DNA of 64,000 nucleotides from the NCBI GenBank assembly GCA_910575545.1, contig CAJTFH010000012.1:1-64000 (forward strand). Direction: 5' to 3'. How positions within the stretch are numbered: the first letter of the stretch is position 1; each line of letters begins with the position of its first letter. A model generated the notes under the pieces. That model had not been told where the DNA came from and searched no databases. It was given only the letters and a program-made list of their open reading frames with translations. Positions 8,171-17,165 of this stretch are shown one piece after another. Origin of the DNA: Bacteroidales bacterium (GTDB lineage Bacteria; Bacteroidota; Bacteroidia; Bacteroidales; Muribaculaceae). The translations under genes and the position numbers were made by a program.

Positions 8171-11100
8171 TTACGGATTGTTGCGGGTGAAGGGCGCGCG
8201 GGCGCGTGCCAATGTTTTTCCGGCTTCCTCAATGTCGCTGTAAACCACATAAGCTTTCATGTTCTTTATGGCGGCCTTCAATTCCTTGACGGTCTCTGAG
8301 AATCCGGAAAAATCAGGCACTGCATCAGCCTGGGGCGTGTAGCCCCCGTCGGCATAACCGGCGGAAGGCGTTCCGACGGGAATGCCTTGTCCGAGGAGTT
8401 TGTTGCGGCGTATCGCCTCGATGGTGCCCACAGCGTCAACCACGCGGGGGTTGTCCATTATAGGCTTCGGCACGACATACTCGCCGCGATGGACTACACC
8501 CGCCACCTCGTAGCGGTCTCCGTCGCCGGTATACCCACCGTCGGCATAGCCTGTCAGCACACGTTGGGCGGTTGCCGGTTTGGCAGCCGAGCCTCCGGCG
8601 GTATTGCCCGGCTGCATATTCTTGATTTTGTCGCGTTCGGCTTTGGCCTGAATCCCTTGTGCTATGCCGGTAGCGGTCAGCAAGGCGGCCGCTATTGCCC
8701 CGCCAATCGGGCCGAGGTCTGCGAACGCCTTCATAATCGAAACTGCCGTATCGGCTACGATTTGCGATATTTTTATGGCAAAATTGACATCGGCATATTT
8801 TTTCTGAATTTCAAGTTTCTTGTTTTCCTTTTCTTCTTCAAGGGCTGCTGTGTCCTCCCCGTTATTCTTGGCTTGTTGTATCAGAACGTCAAATTTCGCG
8901 TCGCTTTTGGCAATCTCCGCGTCCTGAATGGCGGTGAACATGGAGCCGGAAAGACCGGCATAATAATCGAAATACTTTTTGGCGTTGTTAACTCCGAGCT
9001 GCAACTTCTTACGCTGGTAATCCTTTTCCTTGATAAGCCCCTGACGGTGGTAACTTTCAAGTTGAGCAAGTTCGTGGTCGTACTGCTGCGCCCATGAGGT
9101 GCCGGTTAATTCCTGCATCTGGTAAAGCTGTTCAAGATATTGGAAATTAAGCGCGGCGATTCGATGCTGTTTATTGGTTTCAAGTGCCACGGCTTCCTCC
9201 GTACCTTCTCCCACGGCCTGAATCATGGCGTTATATGTCGCCTCGATATTTTGTTTCTGAAGGTTGTAAGTGTCAGTGATTCCCGCATAACTGGAGGTGT
9301 CGGTCATCATATCGCGGAGAAGTTCGGACCATTTTCCCGTATCTGTAAGCGTCTGCGACTGCATACGCCTTATATCCACCTCCAATTTTTCAAGAATCAG
9401 ACGTTTATCTTCTGCGCCGAGATAATCCGCGTTCTGGACCTTTGTATAATAATCCTGAAGTTCCTTTAACTGCGAATTGTTAAGCTGCTGTTTTTGTTGG
9501 AGCAAATAAATATTTGCTTGCCCTTCCGTAATTTCCTCTGTCATTACGGCATGGCGCATCCTCTGCTCTTGTGTGTCGTAGAAGGCTTGTTGAGCGGCAA
9601 GGCGTTGCTCGTGGCCGACGGCTTCCTTTTGGGCTATGGCCTTGTTTATTTCCTGTTGTGCCGCCACAATCTGCTGCCCGATTTTATTCTCACGCGCTTG
9701 AATCTTGTCGAGTGTCTGCGTGTGGGTCGCGTCGGTTTTGGCCTTAAGGATTTCAAGTGCTTTAATCAAGTCGCCGGAATACCTTATTACTTCCTTGTTT
9801 TTCTTAATGATAATATCGTATTCCGGTAGATCTCCCTTCAACTTGTTTATAGCAAGTAGATTCCGCTGGTGCAAATCATCAGCGGCGGCGGTCGCTTCAT
9901 CAAGAGAATCCTCCTCGTATGTTCCTGGAGTATGGCGATTTTTGCCCTTTTTGGAATCCTTACCTTTCAACGTGCGTAACCGTTCTTGGATTTTCTCTTT
10001 GCGGGTCTCGATAGCCTCAAATTCTTCATCGGTCTGGGGGTCGAGTTTGCGGAGTTCCTTCAGTTCCTTTCGGAGTTCCTTAACCTCGTCTACAACTGCA
10101 TGAGCGGCGGAGCCGGTGTTATTAAGGTTATTGGTAACATTCTGCGTCGTGTTGGTAATGGTTTCATCGGCGGCAGTAAATACGTCCTCTATATTGATTC
10201 CGTTAGCCTCCATGTCGGCCTTGAAATCATTGAGTGCCTTTGTTGTGGTGGAAACGGCGCGATTCGCGGCATCAAGTTCGCTCTTCATGTCGTTACCCCA
10301 AAGTTGCTCTGAACGTTTTACCTTGACTTTCTCGCCCTCTTTTATTCGGATAGTAGGTAAGAACGGAATATTACGGCCATATTCACGATAATACGTCCTA
10401 TCATCTTCAACTATATCATCTTTATGCGCATCCCACTCTTTCTGTGCTTTGCGCTGGCGCGATTTTGCGGCCTCTTGTTCATTGATATATTGTTGGTATT
10501 CATCTTTATAATAGGCGAGGCGCATACGCTGTTCCATAGACGCGATATATTCGTCAAGAGCCTTTTTGTTGGCTTTCAACTTTCCGCGTTCCATATCAAG
10601 GTGGCCGTTGTATTCCGGGCAGATTTTATTTATTTCCTGTATGGCTTTCAGACGGCGTTCCTTCGACAAATTTTCATTTTCTGCTACTTTTATGAGTTCA
10701 AGTAATTTCGTTTTTTCGGCGGCAAGTTTGTTGGTGAACTCTTCCCGTTTACGGGCGTGTTCCTTTGCATTCTCCGCCATCTTTTCCTCTGCCTCGTTAA
10801 GTTTTTCGGTAGCTTCCGCTGCGTCATTAGTGCCGGAACACCAAGTATAAAGAGCTGCGCCGAGTGCTGCAAGTGCGCCAATTACAGCCGTCCACGGGGT
10901 TGAAGCCATAGCGACTTTCAAGGCGTTGAATGATGTTGTGGCCGCCTTTATATTGCCTATCATTGCCTTGAAGCCGGTAGACAGTAAAAGAATCGTGGCC
11001 CGGCAAGCTGCCATTATAGCGGAGCCGGTGCGGAGTGTGGCAAAATAAAGTTTGGTTGCAGTATGGGCGAGGAATACGGCGAGTTTATAAGCTGCGAATC

Positions 11101-12592
11101 CGGCGGCCACACCTTTAATCAGACCTCCGAATTTCGTAAGCCATTGATAAGCCTCCCCGACCCATTGAACCAAAGAAGTAAGAGCCTTTATTAAATCCTT
11201 AATCGGGCCGTTTGTTCCCTCCGATATTTTCAACACCAATTCCTGTGCGGCTGACTGAAGTCCGGCCATTGCTCCGGCCACATTATCTGACATCGTGGCC
11301 GACATGTCATTGAATTGCTTGTTTACGTCGGTAATTGAATCCCGTAATTCAGTAAGGGAATCGGCCGAGTTTAGGAATGTGGAGAAGGCTGCCACACTTC
11401 GTTTGTCGGTCAGGTCAAGGGCTTTCGCGAGGTCTATCCCTTCGGCATTGAGTTTTTTTAATCCTTTCGCGAGGTCATCGGCGTTTTTAACCGGGCTTCC
11501 GAGGGCTTTTGCGAGGTCGCCGTTAGCATCGCAAAGATTCAGAATAATATTACGGGTGGCGGTGGCTGCGCTTGAAGCGTCGAAACCGGCATTGGCAAGT
11601 TGGCCCAGAAGTGCCGTTGTATCTTCGATTGAGAATCCAAAAGAATTTGCAACCGGCCCGACTGTTGAAAGTGAGGATTCCAATTTGGAGAAGTCAAGCG
11701 CGGTTTTGGTGGTAGCAACGGCAAAGGTGGCGAGAACGTCCTCGGTTTCGCTTGCGTCCTTATTGAATATTCGGAGAGCTGCACCAGCGAATGCCGAAGC
11801 CCTTGAAAGGTCGGTATCTACCGCTTTCGCGAATTTCAATACCGCCCCTTCCATCTTCAGAATCTGGTCTTGCCCGAATCCGAGTTTAGCCAACTCAATC
11901 TGAAGCCCTGTAACTTCTGCGGCCGTGTATGAGGTCGTTGCGCCCAGTTTCCTGGCTGCTGCTGTCAGTTCCTTGATTCCGGCTCTTGTTGTTCCAAGGA
12001 TTCCGGCAAGTTTGGAATTAGCCTTCTCGAAATCTACAATGATATTGAAGGCATTTTTGAAAGAACCCACCACAAGGGCCATAATCGTCATGCCTATTGC
12101 AGAAAAGAACCCTATAAGGGTCTGCTTCATTTTTGTGAGCGAAAAGAATCCGCCCTGAAGCCCGCGGGCCGAGGCATTGGCCTTATCAAGTGCCGCCTGT
12201 GTCTTGTTTATTTGGTCTCGGAGTTCTTTATAACGTTTAGGGTCTGCGGCTTTAGAGGTATTGTTAAACTCTCGCTGCAAATCTTTCAACCGCTTGCGGA
12301 GTTGGGAAACGGTCATTGTGGTAAGGTCGAACCGTTTCGCCACTTCGTCCATTTTACGGCGGTTTTCCGCCATAACACGGTTATTCTGGTCAATAGACTT
12401 ACGGAGATTATTCCATTCTACCGACCCCTTCTTGCCCTGCGCTTCCAGTTCCGCCATTGCCTTACGGCTGGCGGTAGTTTCCGCTTTGAGGGATTTATTT
12501 GCTTTTTCTAACTTGTGGTATTCCTCTTGCGCCTGTGTCGCGTTAAGAGTGAGAACCCAGTTTATATAATCGGGGGATAACTTTTTAGCCAT
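8171..12592 (-). CDS. Tail tape measure protein
   Basis: At 1473 aa this is the longest gene of the prophage. Long coiled coils occur at residues 20-145 and 590-900 (Lys/Glu/Ala rich). A TP901-type tape measure region spans about residues 180-470 (FEKANSKLAGILGTTRAGIK, TSYTAAEVTGLQIELAKLGF). Hydrophobic segments lie near residues 160-180 and 490-580, typical of tape measure proteins. A Gly-rich tail region near the C terminus contains two YADGGYT repeats (about residues 1351 and 1416). By length it would span a tail of very roughly 200 nm. A perfect 10-bp hairpin abuts its start codon. Confidence 0.93.
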   Translation of the reverse strand: MAKKLSPDYINWVLTLNATQAQEEYHKLEKANKSLKAETTASRKAMAELEAQGKKGSVEWNNLRKSIDQNNRVMAENRRKMDEVAKRFDLTTMTVSQLRKRLKDLQREFNNTSKAADPKRYKELRDQINKTQAALDKANASARGLQGGFFSLTKMKQTLIGFFSAIGMTIMALVVGSFKNAFNIIVDFEKANSKLAGILGTTRAGIKELTAAARKLGATTSYTAAEVTGLQIELAKLGFGQDQILKMEGAVLKFAKAVDTDLSRASAFAGAALRIFNKDASETEDVLATFAVATTKTALDFSKLESSLSTVGPVANSFGFSIEDTTALLGQLANAGFDASSAATATRNIILNLCDANGDLAKALGSPVKNADDLAKGLKKLNAEGIDLAKALDLTDKRSVAAFSTFLNSADSLTELRDSITDVNKQFNDMSATMSDNVAGAMAGLQSAAQELVLKISEGTNGPIKDLIKALTSLVQWVGEAYQWLTKFGGLIKGVAAGFAAYKLAVFLAHTATKLYFATLRTGSAIMAACRATILLLSTGFKAMIGNIKAATTSFNALKVAMASTPWTAVIGALAALGAALYTWCSGTNDAAEATEKLNEAEEKMAENAKEHARKREEFTNKLAAEKTKLLELIKVAENENLSKERRLKAIQEINKICPEYNGHLDMERGKLKANKKALDEYIASMEQRMRLAYYKDEYQQYINEQEAAKSRQRKAQKEWDAHKDDIVEDDRTYYREYGRNIPFLPTIRIKEGEKVKVKRSEQLWGNDMKSELDAANRAVSTTTKALNDFKADMEANGINIEDVFTAADETITNTTQNVTNNLNNTGSAAHAVVDEVKELRKELKELRKLDPQTDEEFEAIETRKEKIQERLRTLKGKDSKKGKNRHTPGTYEEDSLDEATAAADDLHQRNLLAINKLKGDLPEYDIIIKKNKEVIRYSGDLIKALEILKAKTDATHTQTLDKIQARENKIGQQIVAAQQEINKAIAQKEAVGHEQRLAAQQAFYDTQEQRMRHAVMTEEITEGQANIYLLQQKQQLNNSQLKELQDYYTKVQNADYLGAEDKRLILEKLEVDIRRMQSQTLTDTGKWSELLRDMMTDTSSYAGITDTYNLQKQNIEATYNAMIQAVGEGTEEAVALETNKQHRIAALNFQYLEQLYQMQELTGTSWAQQYDHELAQLESYHRQGLIKEKDYQRKKLQLGVNNAKKYFDYYAGLSGSMFTAIQDAEIAKSDAKFDVLIQQAKNNGEDTAALEEEKENKKLEIQKKYADVNFAIKISQIVADTAVSIMKAFADLGPIGGAIAAALLTATGIAQGIQAKAERDKIKNMQPGNTAGGSAAKPATAQRVLTGYADGGYTGDGDRYEVAGVVHRGEYVVPKPIMDNPRVVDAVGTIEAIRRNKLLGQGIPVGTPSAGYADGGYTPQADAVPDFSGFSETVKELKAAIKNMKAYVVYSDIEEAGKTLARARAPFTRNNP

Positions 12593-12617
12593 TGCGCCAA
12601 TCTGTTTATTGGCGCAA
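12592..12617 (-). promoter_or_regulatory. Hairpin abutting the tape measure start codon
   Basis: TTGCGCCAAT (12592-12601) and ATTGGCGCAA (12608-12617) form a perfect 10-bp stem with a 6-nt loop that includes the A of the ATG. A second small hairpin GGCAC(aaaaac)GTGCC lies about 10 nt further upstream. There is no T-tract, so it is not a standard terminator. It probably affects translation start or mRNA end stability. Confidence 0.6.
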
Positions 12618-12650
12618 AAGTATTAAGGCACAAAAACGTGCCGAAGGACA

Positions 12651-12893
12651 CTAAATTATCCCACTGTCAGTATGGTGGCCCATATCTGTAACCGTTCCGT
12701 TAGCTTCATCAGCGGACGGTCGGCCTATAATCGCGTCGCTTTCGCGGTTACATTTATCAACAAATGCCCGATTCTCTCGATTCCATGCGTCAAGATTCTC
12801 GTGTATGATTCTTTTCTTCCGGGCTTCAGACATCGCTCCGGCTCTCGCCCAGAGGACGAGCCATTTCCAAAATGTTCTGTGCCGTTTCATCAT
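12651..12893 (-). CDS. Small prophage protein upstream of tape measure
   Basis: This 80-aa protein starts MMKRHRTFWKWLVLWARAGA, with a basic, amphipathic N-terminal helix, followed by a polar helical region. Its start overlaps the stop of the ribbon-helix-helix-like gene (ATGA overlap at 12890-12893), so the two are co-translated. In many siphophages the slot just before the tape measure holds tail assembly chaperones, but I see no slippery heptamer or chaperone motif here. Function unknown. Confidence 0.55.
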   Translation of the reverse strand: MMKRHRTFWKWLVLWARAGAMSEARKKRIIHENLDAWNRENRAFVDKCNRESDAIIGRPSADEANGTVTDMGHHTDSGII

Positions 12894-13078
12894 TCAAGCC
12901 CTTTCGTTAATAATTCCGTTACCAGTTGGGAGATAGATATTTTCCGGCGGTCTGCTTCGTCGCGTATGAGGTCTAAAAGCCACGTCGGAAGATTAACGGA
13001 GAATTTGACTCTTGCCACTCCGTCAATCGGTTTCCTTCCGGCTCCTTTGCGCGAGCCTCCGCTTCCATATCCTCCCAT
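12890..13078 (-). CDS. Ribbon-helix-helix-like DNA-binding protein
   Basis: This 62-aa protein has an N-terminal GAGRKPIDG segment, common in small phage proteins. It is followed by a strand-helix-helix pattern VKFSVNLPTWLLDLIRDEAD and KISISQLVTELLTKGLE that fits a CopG/Arc-type ribbon-helix-helix. It probably regulates the tail genes it precedes. A TATCTTTG box is located at 13099-13106 upstream. Confidence 0.6.
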   Translation of the reverse strand: MGGYGSGGSRKGAGRKPIDGVARVKFSVNLPTWLLDLIRDEADRRKISISQLVTELLTKGLE

Positions 13079-13098
13079 AATAGTAATGTTTTGATATA

Positions 13099-13106
13099 CA
13101 AAGATA
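13099..13106 (-). promoter_or_regulatory. Candidate -7 box before tape measure operon
   Basis: On the minus strand TATCTTTG matches TAnnTTTG and lies 20 bp before the 13078 start. A clear -33 TTTG is not seen. Together with the hairpin at 13167-13198, it suggests that the tail genes form a separate transcription unit. Confidence 0.4.
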
Positions 13107-13166
13107 ACGCTTGTTTTTGAATAATGCGGAATAATTCAAAAGAAATAAATATGTTCTACAACATAT

Positions 13167-13198
13167 TATCGCCCGAAATCGTAAGGCTCCGGGCGATA
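13167..13198 (-). terminator. Hairpin between holin-like and tail genes
   Basis: TATCGCCCG pairs with CGGGCGATA across a 14-nt loop. On the minus strand it follows the 13221-13454 gene. There is no long T-run, so it is a weak terminator or an mRNA-stabilising hairpin. Confidence 0.5.
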
Positions 13199-13220
13199 TG
13201 CAATGGCGGAAGTATGCGGG

Positions 13221-13454
13221 TTATTCCGGCGCGTCGGCTTTTTCTTTCCGCAATTCGATTTGTGCCTTAATCTGTCCGGCGACGGTTATAGCGAATGTAA
13301 GGAAAGCGGCCCAGATAAATTCAACGCCGAGGGCGGCGAGAATAGTTACCAGTGCGCCGTGGATTTTCCATAAGGCGAACCCAGTAACTATTCCGGGGAG
13401 GAGAACGGCAAAAAGGCGCATAATCACGCCTACGATGTTTTTTAACCTTTTCAT
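13221..13454 (-). CDS. Small membrane protein, holin candidate
   Basis: This 77-aa protein has two predicted transmembrane segments (about residues 9-33 and 34-60) and a charged, Lys/Glu-rich C-terminal tail. Size and topology fit a class II holin. The lysozyme gene lies about 900 bp away in the same operon direction. Two other small membrane genes (19346 and 20225) are competing holin candidates. Confidence 0.5.
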   Translation of the reverse strand: MKRLKNIVGVIMRLFAVLLPGIVTGFALWKIHGALVTILAALGVEFIWAAFLTFAITVAGQIKAQIELRKEKADAPE

Positions 13455-13460
13455 GTCGAA

Positions 13461-13883
13461 TTATTTTGATTGGTTGGTGATTTGTTTCAGTAATTCCGGG
13501 AAATGCTTTTCGAGCCAATCCCGGTATTCATATTTTACGTTCTGAAGTGTTTCTTTATACAAGATTCCCCAGATTTGGCGGTTATAGATTTGGTAATTAC
13601 CGTGTCGCTTCATATCGAGAAATCGGATATATGTCGGTAAGGTTGTTTCGGTTCTGACACCGCTCCCGTCCGGCGAAATGCGATAACGTGGATTCGTCAA
13701 AGCTGCCATAAGTGCGCCACTGCGCCCTTGAACGGTTGCGCCACTCCGCTTTTCTCTTACTCGATCATGTCCTTTTTGATATATGCGCGAGGAAGCAATA
13801 AGGCGTTGAGCCTCCAGAATGTCGCGGATTCCTTTCTCAAGCTGCTGCTTGAAATACTGAACTTTGATACCTTCCGTTTCCAT
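13461..13883 (-). CDS. Putative head-tail connection protein
   Basis: This 140-aa protein has an N-terminal helix (VQYFKQQLEKGIRDILEAQRLI), a loop with GATVQGRSGALMAALTNPRY and a C-terminal helix with aromatic residues. Length and pattern recall HK97 gp10-like neck proteins. It sits just upstream of the tape measure segment, after another protein of similar size. The assignment is by position and general shape. Confidence 0.45.
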   Translation of the reverse strand: METEGIKVQYFKQQLEKGIRDILEAQRLIASSRIYQKGHDRVREKRSGATVQGRSGALMAALTNPRYRISPDGSGVRTETTLPTYIRFLDMKRHGNYQIYNRQIWGILYKETLQNVKYEYRDWLEKHFPELLKQITNQSK

Positions 13884-13887
13884 TTCA

Positions 13888-14322
13888 TCAAGTAATTACT
13901 TTGAATCCGACAGACCAACCGGCAAACCCGGCGAAAAACTGTGTTTCCGGGAGCGTGTTCAGTGTCGACACGTCAAACCGCATAAGAGGACACCCGGAGG
14001 TGAGGTCGTCAAGCATACACAACTTTAATTTTTCGGTTATGACTTGCGATGATTCGAGAACGCTCCATGTGTCCCGGCGTTGAGGGTCGTACTTTTCCAT
14101 GACGAACACAACACACTCGTTTCCCTCCTTGAAACTATCTATATTCTTGCCCTCGCTTTCTGCGGCCGGCGGTAACACAAACAGAGTAATTGACCCGGTT
14201 TTAAGTGAGGTTATTCGTTTTGCCATAGCCTCGTCAACAGTAACGGGAAGAATCCCGGTAATAAGTGGAACACGTTTTACAAGGCGTTCCCAATATTCTT
14301 TATATGCGGTAAGATTTATCAT
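13888..14322 (-). CDS. Putative tail completion or terminator protein
   Basis: This 144-aa protein has mixed alpha/beta composition, starting MINLTAYKEYWERLVKRVP. It overlaps the end of the lysozyme gene by 4 nt and lies 4 nt before the next gene. Its size, its place before the gp10-like protein, and the alternating helix and strand pattern fit a tail terminator. No diagnostic motif is present. Confidence 0.4.
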   Translation of the reverse strand: MINLTAYKEYWERLVKRVPLITGILPVTVDEAMAKRITSLKTGSITLFVLPPAAESEGKNIDSFKEGNECVVFVMEKYDPQRRDTWSVLESSQVITEKLKLCMLDDLTSGCPLMRFDVSTLNTLPETQFFAGFAGWSVGFKVIT

Positions 14323-14759
14323 ATCTGCCCGAAATAGTGGTTAGCCTCTGCGGTACGACGTTTTACCAGACCGGGGAGAATCTTGCCGCCTCCGTGTACC
14401 CACTTGGCAAACTCGGCGCGTATTGTGGGGTCGGCAGGGTCTGTCATCACCTTCTTGAAAAGCGTCGATTTCTGGAACGCTCCGATTCCGATGTTATACG
14501 CCAGCGATACAAGCGCGTCGAACTGGTTGTTATTGATGTTCGCGCCCCGGAGTTTCGCGGCCACACCGTCGGCGAATCTCTTAATATCCGCCTCGAAAAG
14601 CGCGTCAGCCTCGGCCTGCGTGATACGTTTTCCGAGAGTAACCCCCGGCCCGGTATGTCCGTAGCCGATTGTCAGCACACCGGCGGGGCAACGGTACGCC
14701 GTCAGCCGACAGCCTTCCCACGCCTTGATTTTTGATTTGATAGACTGTGAAAGTTCCAT
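14319..14759 (-). CDS. Phage lysozyme (GH24, endolysin)
   Basis: This 146-aa T4-type muramidase cleaves peptidoglycan between MurNAc and GlcNAc. The catalytic Glu is E15 in WEGCRLTAY, with C24 and T30 in RCPAGVLTIGYGHT. The usual triad is E-D/C-T, so Cys at the second position is within the family's variation. The NQFDALVSLAYNIG motif (about residues 78-91) and the C-terminal GLVKRRTAEANHYF are typical. No signal peptide is present, so release needs a holin. It is embedded among structural genes and not in a separate lysis cassette. Confidence 0.95.
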   Translation of the reverse strand: MELSQSIKSKIKAWEGCRLTAYRCPAGVLTIGYGHTGPGVTLGKRITQAEADALFEADIKRFADGVAAKLRGANINNNQFDALVSLAYNIGIGAFQKSTLFKKVMTDPADPTIRAEFAKWVHGGGKILPGLVKRRTAEANHYFGQI

Positions 14760-14765
14760 AATGAT

Positions 14766-15554
14766 TTATTTTTGTGAGTTGTTTTTGTCATGGATATACT
14801 CGAATTTACATTTGTAGAGATACAGCAACACCTCCCAGAAGTCGGCGGCCTCCACCTCCTTGACAGTTCCGAACAATCCGGCGGTGGCTACCTCGAAAGT
14901 GATACCGGCCCACCCGGTCTTGTCATCAGGACGGGAACCGCCGGAACTGCGGAAAATTATGCGTAGGTCAATTTTCTTGCCGTTAATGTCAATAGGGCCG
15001 GACTGTATCGCGCTCCATACCGATGAAAACAGTGTCGGGGCATGGAAAGCGATAAGGTCAGGCACGGAGGATTCTCCCGGTATATGGTAAAGAACACGGG
15101 CTATATCGGCATAACCTTCCGCCACACCTTCGGCATCCGTCTCTGCCAGACTTTCAAAAATAGTAAGGCATTTTACGAACTCTCCGAATGTGATACCGTC
15201 GAGCCAGTCGCCGGGGCCTTTGAAACCTTTATATTCCGGGAGTAGGTTAACAGTGGTGGCAAAATCAAGGCTCTGACGCTCTACTCCATTGATGGTCTTC
15301 GTCCTGAAAAACCCGTCAATGATTTTCTGCTGCGGCTCCAGTTCCGCGATGTGTTCCGGCTTCAGTATCGTGTAATTCACTTTTTTCAGACCAATCAGGT
15401 AAGAGAACCAGCGAGTACGAAAATAACCAAGGTCTATAACTCCGCCTCCCAAAGCGAAGGCGAGAAAACAATAATATTCATACTGTGCCGGAGTAAGTTC
15501 CCCGACACAAACAGGAATATCTACCGAGCGGCCGCGTGTGGTGATTGTTTCCAT
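14766..15554 (-). CDS. Unrecognised prophage virion-module protein
   Basis: This 262-aa protein starts METITTRGRSVDIPVCVGEL. It contains TPAQYEYYCFLAFALGGGVI near residue 22, several helices and a C-terminal DFWEVLLYLYKCKFEYIHDK stretch. It overlaps the preceding gene by 1 nt and sits 7 nt before the lysozyme gene. I do not recognise the family. Its position between the portal cluster and the tail suggests a structural or assembly role. Confidence 0.5.
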   Translation of the reverse strand: METITTRGRSVDIPVCVGELTPAQYEYYCFLAFALGGGVIDLGYFRTRWFSYLIGLKKVNYTILKPEHIAELEPQQKIIDGFFRTKTINGVERQSLDFATTVNLLPEYKGFKGPGDWLDGITFGEFVKCLTIFESLAETDAEGVAEGYADIARVLYHIPGESSVPDLIAFHAPTLFSSVWSAIQSGPIDINGKKIDLRIIFRSSGGSRPDDKTGWAGITFEVATAGLFGTVKEVEAADFWEVLLYLYKCKFEYIHDKNNSQK

Positions 15555-16489
15555 CAGAACGACATTCCTTTACTGTGAACGATTGGGCCTCCTACATACG
15601 GCACTGTTTCCATTCCCTCGGCATTGTAATCCGCCACAAGCTGCTGAAGCCGGTCTATGCACCTTTGAGCGTCAGCACCCAGCGAGGCCGCCACAGCTGT
15701 GCGGGCCGACTGTTCCGCTTTCAGCCGGGATTTTACCGGCTGCGACTGTTGCACCTGAACCACACCCTCCGGGATAACCTCGACGGGCAAACGCTCCACT
15801 GCTTTCTGCATTGTGAGCAATACCACGGCACGGGCGGCGGTGTCGCCGAACACCCCGGTTTCCTTCTCGCTTCCGCCAAGAATCAGCCCCAGCACCTTAT
15901 CGCCGAGAACCGGCGCGATCTGCGCTTGCTGAACTTCCCGCATAATCGGCAGGAGCGTAACGAAAAGCCGGTGTGAACCGATGTTATAATATTCGTCGAA
16001 CTGTTCTTTTGTGCGAATCAGGCAATTGTTCCGTAGCTTGCATTTGTGCGAGTTAATCCAGAATGGAAATTTGAAACGTTCGAGGGATTCCACAAGCGCG
16101 TCCGTCGCCTCGTATGCCAGACGCAAGATGTTTTCTTCGTCCTTGAACTCCTGTAATGCGGTAAGCCCTTTTTCATTTTCTCCCAGACGGCGGGAGCGTC
16201 CAGCGGTGTCGTGCTGCGCATCGAGCGTCGGGATTATCTTCAGCCAAGTAAAGAAAGCCACCGCTTGTTGCAGATACTTCAACGCTGTGCCTTTCTCAAA
16301 ATCGAACTCCCCGCTCTCGTAGAACTCTGCGAGGGCTTCCACCGGCTCACGTCCTACAATGGCCGCTACGTCGCGGATTCCGAAAGGCAGAACCGGCTCC
16401 CACTTGTCGAAAGTAATATCACTGGAAATCATTCCGACGGCGGCGACAACTTCCGCACTGCCGTTTCCGTCTTTGTCAAACAGTTTCAT
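15554..16489 (-). CDS. DUF6712-like phage structural protein
   Basis: This 311-aa protein is mostly helical, starting MKLFDKDGNGSAEVVAAVGM. Segments ALKYLQQAVAFFTWLKIIPT and AEQSARTAVAASLGADAQRC are predicted helices. It resembles, from memory, a DUF6712-type family found in Bacteroidales phages next to portal genes, possibly head completion proteins. The assignment is tentative. Its ATG overlaps the end of the PLD-like gene by 14 nt. Confidence 0.45.
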   Translation of the reverse strand: MKLFDKDGNGSAEVVAAVGMISSDITFDKWEPVLPFGIRDVAAIVGREPVEALAEFYESGEFDFEKGTALKYLQQAVAFFTWLKIIPTLDAQHDTAGRSRRLGENEKGLTALQEFKDEENILRLAYEATDALVESLERFKFPFWINSHKCKLRNNCLIRTKEQFDEYYNIGSHRLFVTLLPIMREVQQAQIAPVLGDKVLGLILGGSEKETGVFGDTAARAVVLLTMQKAVERLPVEVIPEGVVQVQQSQPVKSRLKAEQSARTAVAASLGADAQRCIDRLQQLVADYNAEGMETVPYVGGPIVHSKGMSF

Positions 16490-17165
16490 CGCGTTTCAGT
16501 TTATAGGGTTTCCAGTCGTCAAAATCTTTATTGAACGACCGTATATTATCGAAAACTTCTTCTTTGTAGAATCGGGCCAACCCTGTATCAAGAGTGATAA
16601 CCGTCTGTTCACAACGAGGATTACTGTTAAGGTTGGCGGAGCCTTCCACGGCGAAATCAAAACGCTCACCGAATCCGGCCATAACCTTTGAGTGGTTTCG
16701 GAACACCGCCACACGTCCGCCCCGGAGGGTTGCGGCCTGCCTCAATGTGTTGTAGACCTCTACAAACTTTGAATCGAATATTTCGCCGAGATATAGGTCG
16801 ATACGTCCTATAAGGCCCTGACTTTGCCAGCGCAAAAGAGTTTCCGCGTCGGTGATAGCCATTGAGAAAGTGGAAAGCAATATATATTCGAGCGGCTGCT
16901 GTTTGAGTATAGCCCGTAAATATGTGAGCGCGTCCACGTCTCCGAACGAAAAACAGTGATACGCTTCGCCGGGGTTGAAGTGCCACGGCAAAGAATCTTC
17001 AAGGAACAACTCCGATTTTACGCGGCGTTCAAAATTCCGGCTCAACGTGCGATATACCCCGGTTTTCTTGCCGGTGTTCATATCCTCGGCGCGTTCCTTG
17101 CCTTCATCTTTCCCGCGTCCGGCGGCCGCCTCAGGCTTTTGGCTGTTTCCGAAAATATTACGCAT
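16476..17165 (-). CDS. Phospholipase D-like (PLD-fold) protein
   Basis: This 229-aa protein contains a single PLD signature, H158-x-K160 (RNHSKVMAGF), followed about 15 residues later by GSANLNSNPRCEQ (G175, S176, N178). This is the pattern of PLDc_2 nucleases and phosphodiesterases, which work as dimers with one HxK per subunit. The N terminus (residues 1-35) is charged and disordered. It overlaps the portal gene by 8 nt and sits inside the head module. Such a protein could process DNA during packaging or act on host DNA. Its function in phages is not established. Confidence 0.7.
   Translation of the reverse strand: MRNIFGNSQKPEAAAGRGKDEGKERAEDMNTGKKTGVYRTLSRNFERRVKSELFLEDSLPWHFNPGEAYHCFSFGDVDALTYLRAILKQQPLEYILLSTFSMAITDAETLLRWQSQGLIGRIDLYLGEIFDSKFVEVYNTLRQAATLRGGRVAVFRNHSKVMAGFGERFDFAVEGSANLNSNPRCEQTVITLDTGLARFYKEEVFDNIRSFNKDFDDWKPYKLKRDETV

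Noticed and set aside
8387-9097. Long plus-strand open frame opposite the tape measure gene
   Set aside because: It is the shadow of the minus-strand coding sequence; the tape measure reading has clear family features.
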